From Euborellia annulipes (taxonomy: Eukaryota > Arthropoda > Insecta > Dermaptera > Anisolabididae), in assembly GCA_023213315.1 (NCBI GenBank), contig JAKCPI010000438.1, forward strand, positions 1 through 64,000: 64,000 bases of DNA, written 5' to 3'. Below the pieces are notes generated by a model that was not told the origin of the DNA, searched no databases, and was given only the letters and a program-made list of their open reading frames with translations. Positions 34,701-46,094 of this stretch are shown in pieces (the first letter of the stretch is position 1; each line of letters starts with the position of its first letter). A program made the translations under genes and the position numbers.

Positions 34701-36559
34701 ATGTATAAAAATTTCCAAAGGGGCCCCTTTTGAATCGAAATTAACATACAAATCCTCATAGGGATTTAACATTGGCTCTATGGAAGGAAAAGCCGGAAAA
34801 AGAATTTGAAAAATCTGAAATCTTTCCTATGGAGTACAAGAGTAAAGTGTGCTTCAAAAGATTTCAAAGGAAAAATGAGAATATACATTTTAAAGAGCAT
34901 GTAAAAAATAACTGATTTTTGAATTTTTATCAAAATCGTTGGAGCAAATTTTGCGAAAATCGAAAAAAACTGAAAAAATCTCAACTTTTTCCTATGAAGT
35001 ACAAGAGTAAAGTGGTCTTCAGAAGATTTCACCGGCAAAATGAGAATATACATTTTAAAGAGCAACTAAAAAATAATTGATTTATGAATTTTAATCAAAA
35101 TCGTTGGAACGAATTTTGAGAAAATCGAAAAAAACTAAAAAAGTACATCGGTAAAGTACAAGTACTTTTTGACCGATTTTGTTTAAAAGCTTATTTTCAC
35201 GAGTTCGGGGGATGCCTAACTTAAATATAAAATTTCAACCTCGTAGCTCATTTCCTTCATGGTTAAAAATGTCCACACACAGACAAATTTGCGGGACCCA
35301 CTTTTTTGGACTGAGGAGACCTCAAAACATGTATATCCATCAAAATCTCGACATCGAATTTTTGACATTATCGCAATACTTTCTCTCTATATATATATTT
35401 CATATATAGGGTAAGAGAAAGTAAAAAGCTTTTGTATTCTTATATCAGTTCGAGTTTGTTTTTTTTTATTCAATTTATTCAAGTCAACGTAAACTCAAGT
35501 TGGTTGGCAAAATTTCGTTTTTATCACCTTATTATTTGTTTTATAAATTTTATGAATTAAAAAAAATGTTATTAGGAAATGGAGATAACAACATTGTAAT
35601 CATAATAAATTATTAAAGAATAATTATCTATTTCTAGGCTTGCACAATCGGTTCGGATTATGATGACGCTCGCCATATTTTTCTCCTATGGTTTACAATT
35701 TTATGTACCACTTAATATTATATGGCCAATGATCCGAACACGTATACACTCGGAAAGAAATCAACGATTTGGAGAATATATTCTACGGTCAGCCCTTGTC
35801 GTTTTAACATGTAAGTAAAATTTTGAATTTCACTTAATTTTGAGCTTGAAAATTAAATTTGTATATACATTGTTTTTATAATTTTTAAAAACCACGTAAA
35901 ACAATCAAATAGTTTGTATTCTTCCTAGTTTAAGCCTTAAAACAAAGCATTAATATATTAAACTCAGACGAATACAAACAAAATTTAAATATTGGAGTCG
36001 AGAGGAATAAAACAGAGTTGTCGAACACTTCCTTTTATTCTAAGCAGACGTTCGGTAAATAACGGTTGCCATCTTCAGTGCCAATGAAAGTTTTTTAAGG
36101 TATATTATCATATATGACAGGGACACCTTAAAAACTTTCATTGGTACTGAAGATGGAACCGTTATGGTTACCGAAACGTCTGCTTAGAATAAAAGTAAAC
36201 GTGTTCGACAATCTTTATTCCTCCCGACTCCAATCTCACATACCCAGCATACAAATTAAAAAATTTAAATATTATATAAGTTGAGACTAAAGTGCATTTT
36301 GTTTTTATTTTTTTTAGTTTGCCTAGCAGCTGCAATTCCGAATTTGGCTGCTGTGATTTCTCTGGTGGGTGCAGTTAGTAGTTCAGCTTTGGCTCTCATT
36401 TTTCCACCAATCATCGAGATCATCACTTTTTGGAATCGAGGTCTTGGCAAAAATAAGTGGATTCTTTGGAAAGATGTTCTGATTATTGTATTTGGTCTCT
36501 CAGGTTTTTGTTTTGGCACTTATGTCAGCGTTTCAAACATTTTATATCCAAAAGAATAA
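26806..36559 (+). CDS. Proton-coupled amino-acid transporter, SLC36/pathetic-like, 6 exons
   Basis: Exons are 26806-26874, 30513-31160, 32546-32821, 34443-34621, 35638-35810 and 36318-36559; the phases close to 528 residues. After a polar N-terminal tail of about 120 residues (Pro/His-rich, with a PLLLGSS stretch), the transporter core starts with TLIHLLKGNIGTGILAMPDA, the hallmark of the AAAP/PAT family. About 11 membrane segments follow, including GTAIYAFEGIGMVLPLEN across the exon 3/4 junction and LNTGMIIVASLYTLVGFFGY in exon 4. Family members symport H+ with small neutral amino acids at lysosomal or plasma membranes and feed TOR signalling in insects; that role is inferred. The first exon (23 codons, ATG at 26806, clean GTAAGT donor) sits 3.6 kb upstream. 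If it is non-coding or alternative, the in-frame ATG at 30543 would start the protein. Introns contain a VNTR, foldback elements, a hAT element nested in a ribozyme-like locus, and family A copies. Confidence 0.92.
28260..28735. repeat. MITE-like element carrying a 9-unit VNTR (~30 bp)
   Basis: Units of about 30 bp (AATCCTGTGTTTAGGAGGCC plus TCCCAAACGA) repeat nine times from about 28411 to 28690, decaying towards the right. The whole sits between CAGTGTCGTATTCAGG and CCTGGCTGTGCT, which resemble hAT termini. In intron 1 of the SLC36 gene. Confidence 0.8.
29870..30374. repeat. Foldback element with nested AATCGATTATT element
   Basis: Arms GTTGTAGCTCCAAAATAAGG (29876) and GAGAATAAAAGACCAAAGAC are mirrored at 30250-30365. 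Inside, 29991-30103 has termini TAGGGGTGTTCGATTATT / GCACAGCCCTA, and a GTTGATGTCATCGCACACGT block occurs twice. In intron 1 of the SLC36 gene. Confidence 0.65.
31701..31745. repeat. (AT)n microsatellite
   Basis: About 45 bp of TATATA with one AA interruption, in SLC36 intron 2. Similar (TA)n tracts lie at 39551-39581, 27899-27912 and 41101-41125. Confidence 0.9.
33040..33170. repeat. Half-copy of the locus G element family
   Basis: GCGAGTTTTTAATTATAGA, then ACTGTACAACGTTTCGACT (33105) and TCTCCAG (33129-33135, reverse of CTGGAGA). It is the same family as 40325-40600. The intervening bases do not form a convincing stem II. Confidence 0.5.
33170..34190. repeat. Locus E: head-to-head hammerhead-like pair split by a hAT element
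   Basis: Outer arms GCAGGCAGCCAGGTAGTT (33236) and its reverse complement (34154-34171) enclose cores at 33284-33321 (-) and 33586-33623 (+): CTGATGATGGC, loop, GCC, GAAACTGTTT. GGA/TCC forms a short stem I. A 498-bp hAT element (33628-34125) is inserted directly beyond the plus core. In intron 3 of the SLC36 gene. Confidence 0.75.
33628..34125. mobile_element. hAT-type MITE, 498 bp, TSD GTTTCCTA, carrying a family A fragment
   Basis: Termini CAGGGTTGG / CCAACCCTG; GTTTCCTA exact at 33620-33627 and 34126-34133. Contains a family A piece (TCAAAAATTCGATGTCGAGA) and AAACCGAAACTTG blocks. Inserted in locus E. Confidence 0.9.
34690..35425 (-). repeat. Family A repeat, copy 4, with internal duplication
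   Basis: Reverse orientation. A central block (ACAAGAGTAAAGTG...GAGAATATACATTTTAAAGAG) occurs twice, near 34838 and 34998, so the copy contains a tandem duplication of about 160 bp. In intron 4 of the SLC36 gene. Confidence 0.75.
35991..36234. repeat. Locus F: head-to-head hammerhead-like pair
   Basis: Arms start ATTGGAGTCGAGAGGAATAA and end with the reverse complement at 36227-36234. Cores are 36047-36078 (-, GAAAC shortened by one A) and 36147-36180 (+, CTGAAGA, stem II GGAACC/GGTTACC, GAAACGTC). AATAAAAG follows the plus core. In intron 5 of the SLC36 gene. Confidence 0.75.
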
Positions 36560-37324
36560 TAATTGTTCATGTTCAACAAAAAAAAAATTCGATTTTCTAT
36601 TACTTTTCAAGTATTTGTATAAATGACTATTAATGTGTGATTGCATGGGGGAAATAATTATGTGTGATATGCATATAATAGCTGACAATTAGCATCTGTT
36701 TATAATTCATTATAAACTTTGTATATGCGATATATAATATTTAATTTCTAAAAATCATTGTAATGCCAGTCTACCTGTGATACTTTTTGGTGTGTTTTAA
36801 GAGAAAAATTTTTAATATTTAAATCAGGATATTTTCTTTTGAAAAGCCTAGTCAAATGAATTAATTATTAAACTCCTAAATGGGACTATATATATACTAT
36901 ACCATTCCAGGTATCTTTTACTATGATTTTATGAAACTATCAATATTGCGAGAAAAATTGGTATAATCCATTTTTCTTTATTTATTATAATTAAATATGA
37001 CAGTATTGATATTAATGATTATTTATTTATAATTTTTTTTAATTATTAATTCTCATCGAAGATGCCTTAAAAAATAAATTGCAAAATATGTAACAGCAGG
37101 ATTTAGAGGAAATTATATTAAAATAATTTTTCTATTCGCCAGCATCTCATTTCTCCACTTAAATTTTAATTAATTTATAAGACAATAATAAATTTTTAAT
37201 TCGTTTCTGATAATCTGTAATTGGATTATTCGGTTTATTCAATTATATAATAACATAAATTTATGTTAAGTTTAAAAAAATTGTTTAGCCTCCTTTTTAA
37301 TTTATAAACAATTTAAATAAGTGG

Positions 37325-38410
37325 AGTCTTCGTTACACTATTAAGGATCGGTAGCTTCATCTAAGGGTAGTTAGTTGACCTTAGAGCCCTGCACGGGTAC
37401 GGGTAGGCTCGTAGGCCCGTAGCCAGCGGGCCTGGCCGGGCGGGTTTTGGAGGTCATGAAAAAATTATGGGCGGGTACGGGCGGCTTGCAAGTTTAAATA
37501 AGTGGGTTCGGGCGGACGGGCATGCAAATGAAATCGGGCGGGGACGTACCTATAAAAAAAATTAAAAAAATTTAAAATAGTTTTTTTTTCGACATCTGAG
37601 ATCATGAGAAAGTGTAGGTTTTTTATTAAAAATGTATAATTTCAAGGTTATTTTAAATAAAATTATTTTATTTAAAAATTTCTAGACATTCAGATTCATT
37701 CATTCACTTAACTTCGGGCCGGTACGGGCGGGTTTGAAAAAATTTCGGGCGGGTACGGGCGGGCCTGAAGAATGGCAAAAAAATTACGGGCCGGACACGG
37801 GCGGGTAGTCAAAAAAAAAATACGGGCCAAAAAAAATCGGCCCGTGCAGGGCTCTAGTTGACCTATAGTTAGTTTGTAATGCAGAAACCCTCTTCAGTAT
37901 TAAAGGTTTTGTGAAATTAGCAATTTAATAAAGACACATAACTTATAGAAATTATTAAAAATAAAAATTGAAATTAATATAAATAAATATTATAAATTAA
38001 AATAATTAATTTAAAAAAAAGTGAAAGCTGGGTTATCCATACACACACTCGAAAGCTGGGTTATCCAATTGAAAGCAAAATGGCTGATGCCATACATCTG
38101 ATGCAAACGGCCCTAACCTTAAACATATTGTAAAATATATCACATCTCATCATTTTATTGTTAAAAGAAGTTGAATCAAAATAAAAATACCAAATATATC
38201 TACTTCTTGTGACAGGATTATGCTTATGTTAAGTTCCCTGTGTGTTCAGAAAAAATGCAGGAAGTTGATACTTATATCTACTTCTTTTATCAATAAAATG
38301 ATGAGATGTATATTTTACTATAAGAATAAAACTAAAGAGGGTTTCTGCACTACAAAAAAACCACTTAACAGAGATTCTACTAACTACCCATAGATGAAAC
38401 TACCGGGCCT
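37325..38410. repeat. Foldback element interrupted by a hAT MITE
   Basis: GGTAGCTTCATCTAAGGGTA and GCAGAAACCCTCTT on the left are mirrored by AAGAGGGTTTCTGCACTAC and ACTACCCATAGATGAAACTA on the right. Inner arms ATCTCATCATTTTATTG (38143) and its reverse. It starts about 770 bp after the SLC36 stop. Confidence 0.7.
37382..37856. mobile_element. hAT-type MITE, 475 bp, TSD GTTGACCT
   Basis: Termini TAGAGCCCTGCACGGG / CCCGTGCAGGGCTCTA; GTTGACCT exact at 37374-37381 and 37857-37864. The interior repeats GGGCGGGTACGGGC. It is nested in the 37325-38410 foldback. A truncated relative lies at 53910-54080. Confidence 0.9.
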
Positions 38411-39545
38411 AAGCAAGATAAAAATTTTCTGCTATCTTTCAGAAAAAAAAAACAAATTATTATCTTAAGTTTTTTAAACAAAAAAAAAAAAAGTATTTAT
38501 TAATAAAAGTAAAAAAAAAATTATTTTTAATTTTTTTGAAAATGTTTAATATTCATATACAATTTTAATATTATGATCAATTTATTTTTTTAATCTTTAT
38601 AATTATTGGCCTTAAAATAATTAACTTCCTATTATGCACTTTTTAAGTTTTCATAATTTTTTATTAATTATTAATTTAAACTTTTTTTTTTTTACTTATA
38701 TAATTTATATTTATTAATTAAAATATATCTCTTTTATTATCATATAATTTTTTAATCAATTAAACAATAAAGTATTTAGTCAACCAATAATTTATTGTTT
38801 AATAATATAATTTATATATATAATTTTAAAAACTAGTATTATTTATATTTGTTTCTAAAATATGGCCAATATTTTGATACTAAACAAAAAAAATAAAAAA
38901 ACTGCTGGCAGTTTTGTTAATATTTGGATTTTGTTGTTTAAATATAAAATATGACTATATCAGAAAAAAATAAAAAATATATTTAAAAAAAAATGCTTTT
39001 ATTTTAATAGAATAGAAATGGAAATAACTTTTTTTGTATAATTGATACGGCTAATAAAAATAAAAGCATGAGGCGATTGTTTAATATTTCTCATAAATTA
39101 TTTATTTTAGTTTTAAATTGACGCCCATGTTTTTATTTTTATATATATATATATACAGCTAAAATACTTCCACTCATGCGCAGCGAATAAAATGCGCCTA
39201 AATATTCACACTTTTTTGCAATTCATCCTTGGTGTAATTTAATTATATAAGTAATATAAACGAGAATATTTTCGGAATCTTAGAAATAGTCTTGCAAGAT
39301 TTTATTCTGTTCGTTACTCTGTCAGCTAAATCCTTTAGGATCGTCTGGCTTCTCCTATCTCTTTACCGTATCGAGAATAACTCGACTCTAGGATTATTTA
39401 TATATTTATTATAAAATAAAAGTCACCAATTTTAAGTAATATAATAATAAATGCAATTTTTTAAAATTTAGTTTAGGCGTGAATTAGGCCCGAGTAGGTG
39501 TAACGCCTGTACTTCTCTACATAAATAAATAAATTTAGTTTAAAG

Positions 39546-39584
<39 letters not shown>

Positions 39585-39660
39585 AATCATTATAGTCTTG
39601 TCTTGAAAAAGAATGTGAAAAAAAGTTCATATGAGTTTTTTAGCTATATATATATATATG
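38411..39660. other. AT-rich intergenic sequence
   Basis: Long A and T runs and a (TA)n tract; no gene or element that I can support. Confidence 0.5.
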
Positions 39661-39905
39661 TACCATCTATTGCAAAAGTATTGAGACTAAAGCCCGGTAG
39701 TTAGGCAGCCCAAATGGCACAAGCTCACTAAATATTTTTCTGATTACAAGATTGAAATTATCTTTATTTTCGATATATATATTGAAAATAAAATATTTCT
39801 ATTCTTTTGTTAGAAAGGGACTCTGCTTTGAAAAAAGGTATTTCTCAAACAGACAGGCTGCCTAACTACCGGGCTTTAGTCTCAATATTATTCCAATAGA
39901 TGGTA
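39661..39905. mobile_element. Tc1/mariner-like MITE, 245 bp
   Basis: Termini TACCATCTATTGCAAAAGTA and its imperfect reverse; arms share GACTAAAGCCCGGTAGTTAG and GGCAGCC. TA at both ends. Confidence 0.8.
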
Positions 39906-40324
39906 TATTTGTATATATTTTTATTCAAAAATGTTATTTTCCTATTTTTAATATTTTTAAAATAAACGTCAAAGAAATTATTATCTTCAGCGCACATGAG
40001 TATGAGGTAAAGAAATTGGCGCCGAAACATAACAATGTAATTAAATAGTGTATTAAAAAAATGTTTAAAAGTTGAATGAATTTTATTTTGTGGGTGAAAT
40101 TGGGAGGTCAAGTTGAACACTAAAGGTGTATCATCTTCGAATAAATAAAATCTCAGACCTCTACTCTCTTCAGTGTTTTAAAAATTGACTCTTCAAAGAA
40201 ACAGTCAAAGTAGATTTAATTAAATTAATTAATTCAAAATATAAAACGACAATAAATAAACTGATTGCTTCCAAATGAGACAATAATAATAATAATAATA
40301 TATATATATTCATCACGAATGTGT

Positions 40325-40600
40325 TTATTAAAGCTTTTGTGGTTTGAATTATTATTATTAGGGGAATTTTTAATTATAGACCACATTTTTTGTTTAATTA
40401 TTTATTAAAAATATAAATACTGTACAACGTTTCGACTGCTTATTCTGCAGCCGTTAAGTACTGTGCACTTGCTTGTTCACTTGAGTCGGAGCAAGTGCAG
40501 AGTACTTGGTAACAGTCGAAACGTTGTACAGTATATTTTTAATAAATAATTAAACCAAAAATGTGGTCTATAATTAAAAATTCCCCTAATAATATATGTA
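40325..40600. repeat. Locus G: inverted pair with GAAACGTT but weak stem II
   Basis: Arms run from TGTGGTTTGAATTATTATTA to a matching inverted end near 40598. Cores are 40426-40450 (-, CTGCAGA..GAAACGTT) and 40496-40527 (+). The same outer sequence (TGTGGTCTATAATTAAAAA..CCCAT AATAATAAT..ACAAACCACAA) recurs near 6700-6770, 7720-7790, 34195-34290 and 48745-48790, so this is a repeated family. Confidence 0.6.
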
Positions 40601-40658
40601 CCAAGGTATATATATATATAAATATATAATTTATATTAGTGTGGCCCTTATATATATA

Positions 40659-40894
40659 TGGACTCTGTTATGCATTAGTGTGTCAAAAATTGAGTTAAGC
40701 ACGGAATATTGTTTCATATGCTATAATTAATAGTATTTTTTATGAAATATGTCCTAAAAAAATTTATATTTAATGTTACTTGCACAATTGACAAAAAAAA
40801 TTATATATAATCTAATCAAAACACAAAACTTTAATGTTAATTTTCTCAAATCTCGGTAGATGGCGCTTGACACACTAATGCGTAACAGGGTCCA
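40659..40894. mobile_element. MITE, 236 bp
   Basis: Termini TGGACTCTGTTATGCATTAG / CTAATGCGTAACAGGGTCCA, continuing GTGTGTCAA / TTGACACAC. AT-rich interior without ORF. Confidence 0.75.
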
Positions 40895-41499
40895 TTTAAA
40901 CTTTCGAAAATCTCTTCTCCCAATTTGTCTAATTTTGTTTCAATGTATAAAATAAAAAATTTCATATCAATTGAACTATTTAAAAGTGATATCTTTTTTG
41001 GAAGTTGGGAGATGAAAAATATATAGTAAATAATAAAGAAATTGGTGTAAATCTATATATACTTTTGTATCATCTTGTATACACTAATGGCCAGCCTAAT
41101 ATATATATATATCATATAAATATATATAAAATGTTCTGGAAAGCTTCCGCGACCGGGTGTATGCGAAGAATCCGAGAAAACTTATCTTCGCATATATATA
41201 TATATATACAATATACAGTATATGGGGGGATTCAAAGTCTAATTTTACCCTCTCATTTTACCATTTTATAGACTTTTGCGTGTTTAAGGGGGTGGGGATG
41301 GAGGGATTGCTCCCCTCTCGTTCGCTCCCCTGAAACATTGATGTATCATTCCTAGGGCAATCCAGGACATTGTCCTGTGCTCCATTTAAGCGAGGAGCTT
41401 GAAAATAAAATAAAAACATTATTTGTAACCTTTCTTTTTATTAACATTTATAGCCACTATGAAAATTTTATTTAGCTCATTTTTTTTTTAACTTATATT

Positions 41500-41639
41500 C
41501 AGTGGCGTAGCTAGAGGGGACTGGCTTCCGGTTACTTTTTAAGACTAAAATGAAAATTGTGCAAAATTTTGAGAAAATAAAACAGGGGGGTCGAAGTTAT
41601 GGACATCCCCGAGTGGACCAAACTCTAGCTAGGCCACTG
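41500..41639. mobile_element. hAT-type MITE, 140 bp
   Basis: Termini CAGTGGCGTAGCTAGAG / CTCTAGCTAGGCCACTG; flanks CTTATATT / CTTATCTT match 7 of 8. Confidence 0.75.
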
Positions 41640-41999
41640 CTTATCTTTTAAAAAAATAGAACAGAGCAAGGGCTCAATCACAAATTTACTCGGGCTCCAA
41701 GAATTTAGCTACGTCATTGTTTTATAAGTGTATATAAGTGTAAATCTAATAAATTATAAAATACATTTGTCAATAGAATATTAACATATTAAATAAAACA
41801 ATATTTCCATTTATTGCAATTGTTTTCTTAAATCTTTACCTTGTATTTATATAATTTTAAAGTATAAGTATTATTGAAAAAAAACTAGCTTCAGTAAAAT
41901 AATTTAACAATCATTTATTCGTTTAGAATTTATTTATTTTTTATATTTTGCAATTATATAAGATTGTTTTAGGTTTTTCAGGGAGGGGACATGAATTGG

Positions 42000-42295
42000 C
42001 AGTGGCGGATTTAGGCTTGCTGCCGCCTTAGGCCCCGTTTGATCGCCGCCCTATTCATTAACTGAATCAGGGGCGTATATAGAAATTTTTTTCGGGGGAC
42101 CCGAACTCAACAATTTTTTCTTCCTGAGTACGGAAAAGAAACGCGGGGGGAAAATTTGGTTTTTTTTTTAGGGACACGGAATTTTTTTCGCCCTGCTAAA
42201 ATTTTTTTTTTTTCGGAACTTAATTTTTTCGCGGCCCCTTTAATACTGCTGCCCTAGGCCCGGGCCTCACGGGCCTAGGCGTAAATCCATCACTG
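42000..42295. mobile_element. hAT-type MITE, 296 bp, TSD TGAATTGG
   Basis: Termini CAGTGGCGGATTTAGG / CGTAAATCCATCACTG; TGAATTGG exact at 41992-41999 and 42296-42303. The interior carries GGGGCGTATATAGAAATTTT, also found at 11786. Confidence 0.85.
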
Positions 42296-42575
42296 TGAAT
42301 TGGAAGCCAAAAATTTGAATGAAATAAATTTTTTTTTTAATTAATTATGATTTTCTAAAGGGATTTATTTTAATTTTCTAAGGAAAAAAAAACAAACGAT
42401 AAGGAATAAAATTAATATTTTAATATTTGTTTTTTATACAGATAAGAAATCATTTTTTATAAACAAGAGAAAATTATGAAAACCTTATAACAAATTAGAT
42501 TTATTTATTTACATGATAAATGTTGCCTAAAATCAGTAATATTCTTTAACTACAAATAAATTAATTAATCTTTTC

Positions 42576-45091
42576 TTATCGGATGGGATTCCAATTTCCA
42601 AAAATTTCAGAATATTTTTTGCGCTCTGAAAAAAAAGTATGATTTTATTAGAACTAAATGAAAAATGGGGGTTCAAACGAGGAAAGATTTGGGGCAATAT
42701 CGTAAAGAAATGCATCAGGAATGGTTAAATGTGAGAATGTTGATCTTATTGAAGATTGGACTAGAACGATTGCAAAGAAGGATGAGTTGACTTGACAGGT
42801 TCAAAAGGGGATATGACCGAACTTGGTTTGGCGGAGACATCCGCATTAGAAGTAGAGAGGGTATGTTAGATGTGCCGACCCCGCTTTGTGGGACTGAAAG
42901 ATCACAACTGGGTTCAAAAAGAATCCGGATTGATTATTTTAATTAGAGTTCGATCAAACTAATATTCTGCTCTAAGTTTTCTGGCTGGGGTTCATATACC
43001 ATTGTAAATTTGTTAATATACGAATAAACTCTGTTTTGTAAAAAGAAAAAAGATTTTTAAAATGTCTGAACCCAATTTGTATTATATTATTTCCCTTGGG
43101 TAATCGAAAGTTGTGTTCTGTGCTTGTCACACGAGATTTTTTGTGTCGAGATTTATTTAGTTTCCACCGATATAGATGTATTAGAATTCAAGATGTAAAA
43201 TTTATAAATATGGGAAAATATTTATATTTTGTTACCATGGCAATTATTTCTCCTATCTTTCTTATGGAAGTAAGTGCTTCAAACAATTTTGAGGGCAAAA
43301 TGAGAATATACATTTTAAAGAGCATTTAAAAAATAATTGATTTTTGAATTTTAATCAAAATCGTTAGAGCGAGTTTTGAGAAAATCGAAAAAAACTAAAA
43401 AAGTGCATCAGTAAAGTACTTGTATTCTTTGGTCGATTTTGTTCAAAAGCTTCGTGTCACGTCTCAGGAGGGTGCCTAACTTAAATATAAAATTTCAACC
43501 TCATAGCTCTTTTGGTTCTTGAGATATTTTGCTCACAGACACACGCAGACAGACCATGTCGCGAAAACCACTTTTTTGGATTCAGGGGACCTCAAAACGT
43601 GTATATCCATCAAAATCTCGACATCGAATTTTTGACATGAATCCAATACTTTATAGAGGTAAGAGAAAGTAAAAAATATATAAATAGGAGAAAAGACCAG
43701 CGCCTGTTTATCCACCATAACCCCTATTATTTGCAAATATTTCGGGTTGCAAAACGCCACCCGTCATCAGTAAGGAAAATAGTTTTGGTGGTGGATGTCG
43801 TCTATATTTTTGCCTCTGTGATAGGTTTGCCATTCATATCATTCTTAAGTGGGCAAGCAAGGAATGACCCTCATGACGGGTGGCGTTTTGCAACCCGAAA
43901 TATTTGCAAATAATAGGGGGTATGGTGGATAAACAGGCGCTGGTCTATTCTCTTATTCATCAATCTCAACATCCAACACAAACAATCAACTATTCAAAAA
44001 TATATAGTTTAATAATCACCACTTAAAAATTTGAGATGACACTCAAGGTATTAGATTATCATTTAGTTTAGCAGTCTAGTTTGAAAAGAAAAATTTATTA
44101 GATTCATATTTTGGGACGAATTTTTTTTTTTTTTTTTTGGAATGGGTGCATAAGGTCCGAAGACCTATAATGACCAATAGTCACATGCAGCCAGGAAGAA
44201 AATAAAAACAAAAGGAGAAGCATAAAGGGGAAACTCAACTGCGGGAACTGAGAAGATGCCTGTTGAGGTTAGACTTGAAAGTCTGAAGATTGTAGGTTTT
44301 GGGGAAGATAGACGCAGGGAGCTTGTTCCAATCACGGGAGGTCATGGGGAAATCACGGGAGGTCATGGGGAAAAAAGATCTACAGAAGATTTACAGAAAA
44401 AAAGATCTAATAATAATAATGGTTGAAAAAGTGAGAAGTCAATAGCATACCTTGTCCAGACATTTTTTGATGGGTTAATATATATATATGTTTCATAAGT
44501 CTCTAACTGAGGGAAATAATGATACAATCTCACTGATTTGGGATAATAATGAGTTCTCCAAGGGTTCGACACGAATTATTGATTGTTTTTTTAAGTTTCT
44601 CCCCCATAATATTTAAATTGCTAAGGCGGTGAATAGTATGTAAACAAGAAATATGCCTTTAAAAAAGGCACCCCAAAACTTTCTGGTTTTTTTGTCTCCT
44701 CTAAAAAATTAGTGAGAGTTTGAAAATACCTGGCTCAACAAAATCTTCAGGATGTAACTTTATATATTCGAGTAAAACTGCATCATTTTTCATTCTGTAG
44801 TTCATTCTGAAGTTATGAATTTGGGTGCAGAAGAATATTGAAAATGCATTCATCATGATATAATTTGGAAACCCTAAAATGAAAATATAAATATAGTATT
44901 TAGAATTTAATTAAAATTAAACTAAAACACTCTTGTTAAATACCTGAAATGATTGGACGCTTTTTGAGAGCATTATAAAAGACGGCAGTGCCAGTTCCTA
45001 GGACCACCCCAAAAATATATGGCCCTAATTTGGTCAAAGTGGACTTTTGTCTTTGTCTTGGATTTTCTAGCAATTCGACAGCTGAGTTCAT
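42576..45091 (-). CDS. NDUFC2: NADH dehydrogenase (complex I) subunit C2, NDUFC2/B14.5b, 3 exons
   Basis: Minus-strand exons are 45091-44944, 44873-44730 and 42625-42576, giving 113 residues. One hydrophobic segment (IFGVVLGTGTAVFYNAL) lies near residues 25-42, and a second weaker one follows FPNYIMMNAFSIFF. The recognisable part is the C-terminal half: a charged helix leading to YIKLHPEDF, then ERKKYSEIFGNWNPIR and stop. This matches the LHPEDF and terminal PIR signature of NDUFC2, an accessory subunit in the membrane arm of respiratory complex I. The last exon has only 50 coding bases and lies 2.1 kb beyond exon 2; its reading frame is not the longest open one there and is easily missed. 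That long intron is packed with a family A copy, an inverted ribozyme-like locus and a LINE 3' end. Length is typical for the family. Confidence 0.88.
43120..43672 (-). repeat. Family A repeat, copy 5
   Basis: Reverse orientation from GAGATTTTTTGTGTCGAGAT to TAGAGGTAAGAGAAAGTAAA, about 10 bp before locus H. In NDUFC2 intron 2. Confidence 0.75.
43683..43957. repeat. Locus H: head-to-head hammerhead-like pair
   Basis: Arms AATAGGAGAAAAGACCAGCG / reverse complement. Cores are 43735-43770 (-, CTGATGA, C, stem II GGGTGGC/GCAACCC, GAAATATTT) and 43870-43905 (+, CTCATGA). Stem II is one of the strongest in the window, but GAAAC is GAAAT and ACGT is ATAT. Lies in NDUFC2 intron 2. Confidence 0.7.
44121..44400 (-). 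mobile_element. CR1/jockey-like LINE, 3' end (same family as 56155)
   Basis: The reverse strand gives the same C-terminus (DWNKLPASIFPKTYN...RHLLSSRS) and UTR, ending in a 20-nt poly(A) (poly T at 44121-44140). The 5' edge is a short tandem duplication of AATCACGGGAGGTCATGGGG. Lies in NDUFC2 intron 2. Confidence 0.75.
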
Positions 45092-45362
45092 TTTATTAAA
45101 ATATTAATCTATCAATTATAGCAAATTAAAAAAAAAAATGATATAATTTTATAATAAATCAAGTTGGGTTAAACTTTTGTCAGAGATATGAAATATAGAT
45201 GGTGAATTTTATATTTCATTTTTTCAGATATTTATATAGTAATGTTTAATTAAATATAACTAAAAAAAATAGTTATTAATTTTCAAATTTATCAAATTTT
45301 AATTTGCAATTACATAGAAAAATATATCCATAGGAAATATATAATAATTCTTATATTTTGGC

Positions 45363-45748
45363 CAGAGTTGGGTTTTATACACGATTCTGCAGTTTTATAC
45401 AAAGATTGCGGATAAAACTTGTATAAAACGTATAAAATGTATTAAACGTATAAAATGTATAAAACTTGGATGAGCATGCGCAAACTCGACGAGAAAGTTC
45501 AAATAAAATTTCATTTTTCAATTATTAACATTTTGATTATATTATTCACAAAATAAAAAGCAAACAACATCGTCAATGCTTTAGAACATTATAAAATATG
45601 AAAAGCTTTTAAGCTGTTTTTTCAGGGGAGGGGGTTGGTTTTTTACAGTTTTATACCTTTTATACATCGGCCTAGTTTTATCCGCAATAGTTTTATACAT
45701 GTATAAAACCGTGTATTATACTCGGCGGGATAAAACTTGCCAACTCTG
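45363..45748. mobile_element. hAT-type MITE, 386 bp, TSD ATTTTGGC
   Basis: Termini CAGAGTTGG / CCAACTCTG; ATTTTGGC exact at 45355-45362 and 45749-45756. The interior is a run of GTATAAAACG/TTTTATAC blocks. It lies about 270 bp upstream of the NDUFC2 start. Confidence 0.85.
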
Positions 45749-46094
45749 ATTTTGGCCCAACATTGGATTGGCCAAGGCCAAAATGTAGAGACTTTTGCAA
45801 TTCGCGGAAGGTACAATTTTTCTTGGCTTTTAGTGTCGCCAGTCAGTTAACGGGGGGGGGGGGGGGGGACTATTGTTGCCGAAGAGTACTTCTTTGTTAG
45901 GATTTGATGAGAAATTATGATAAAATAAAATCAGCCTTCACCAACAATATAACTAGGATTAAGCCAGTTTCTGGCGGCTGGAGAGACGACATGAGTTTCC
46001 CAAGATATTGATTAACAAGGACAATCCCCCACTGAGATTCATCCACACCAAAGATATTATCTAGAATACTTGACTTCCTTGTGTGTTTGATAAC

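Noticed and set aside
37382..37856. Long terminal repeats of an LTR retrotransposon
   Set aside because: The repeats are inverted, not direct, and flanked by an exact 8-bp duplication, so hAT MITE fits.
42533..42715. 60-residue minus-strand frame over the NDUFC2 last exon
   Set aside because: The real exon 3 (42625-42576) uses another frame that ends NWNPIR; the longer frame is a shadow.
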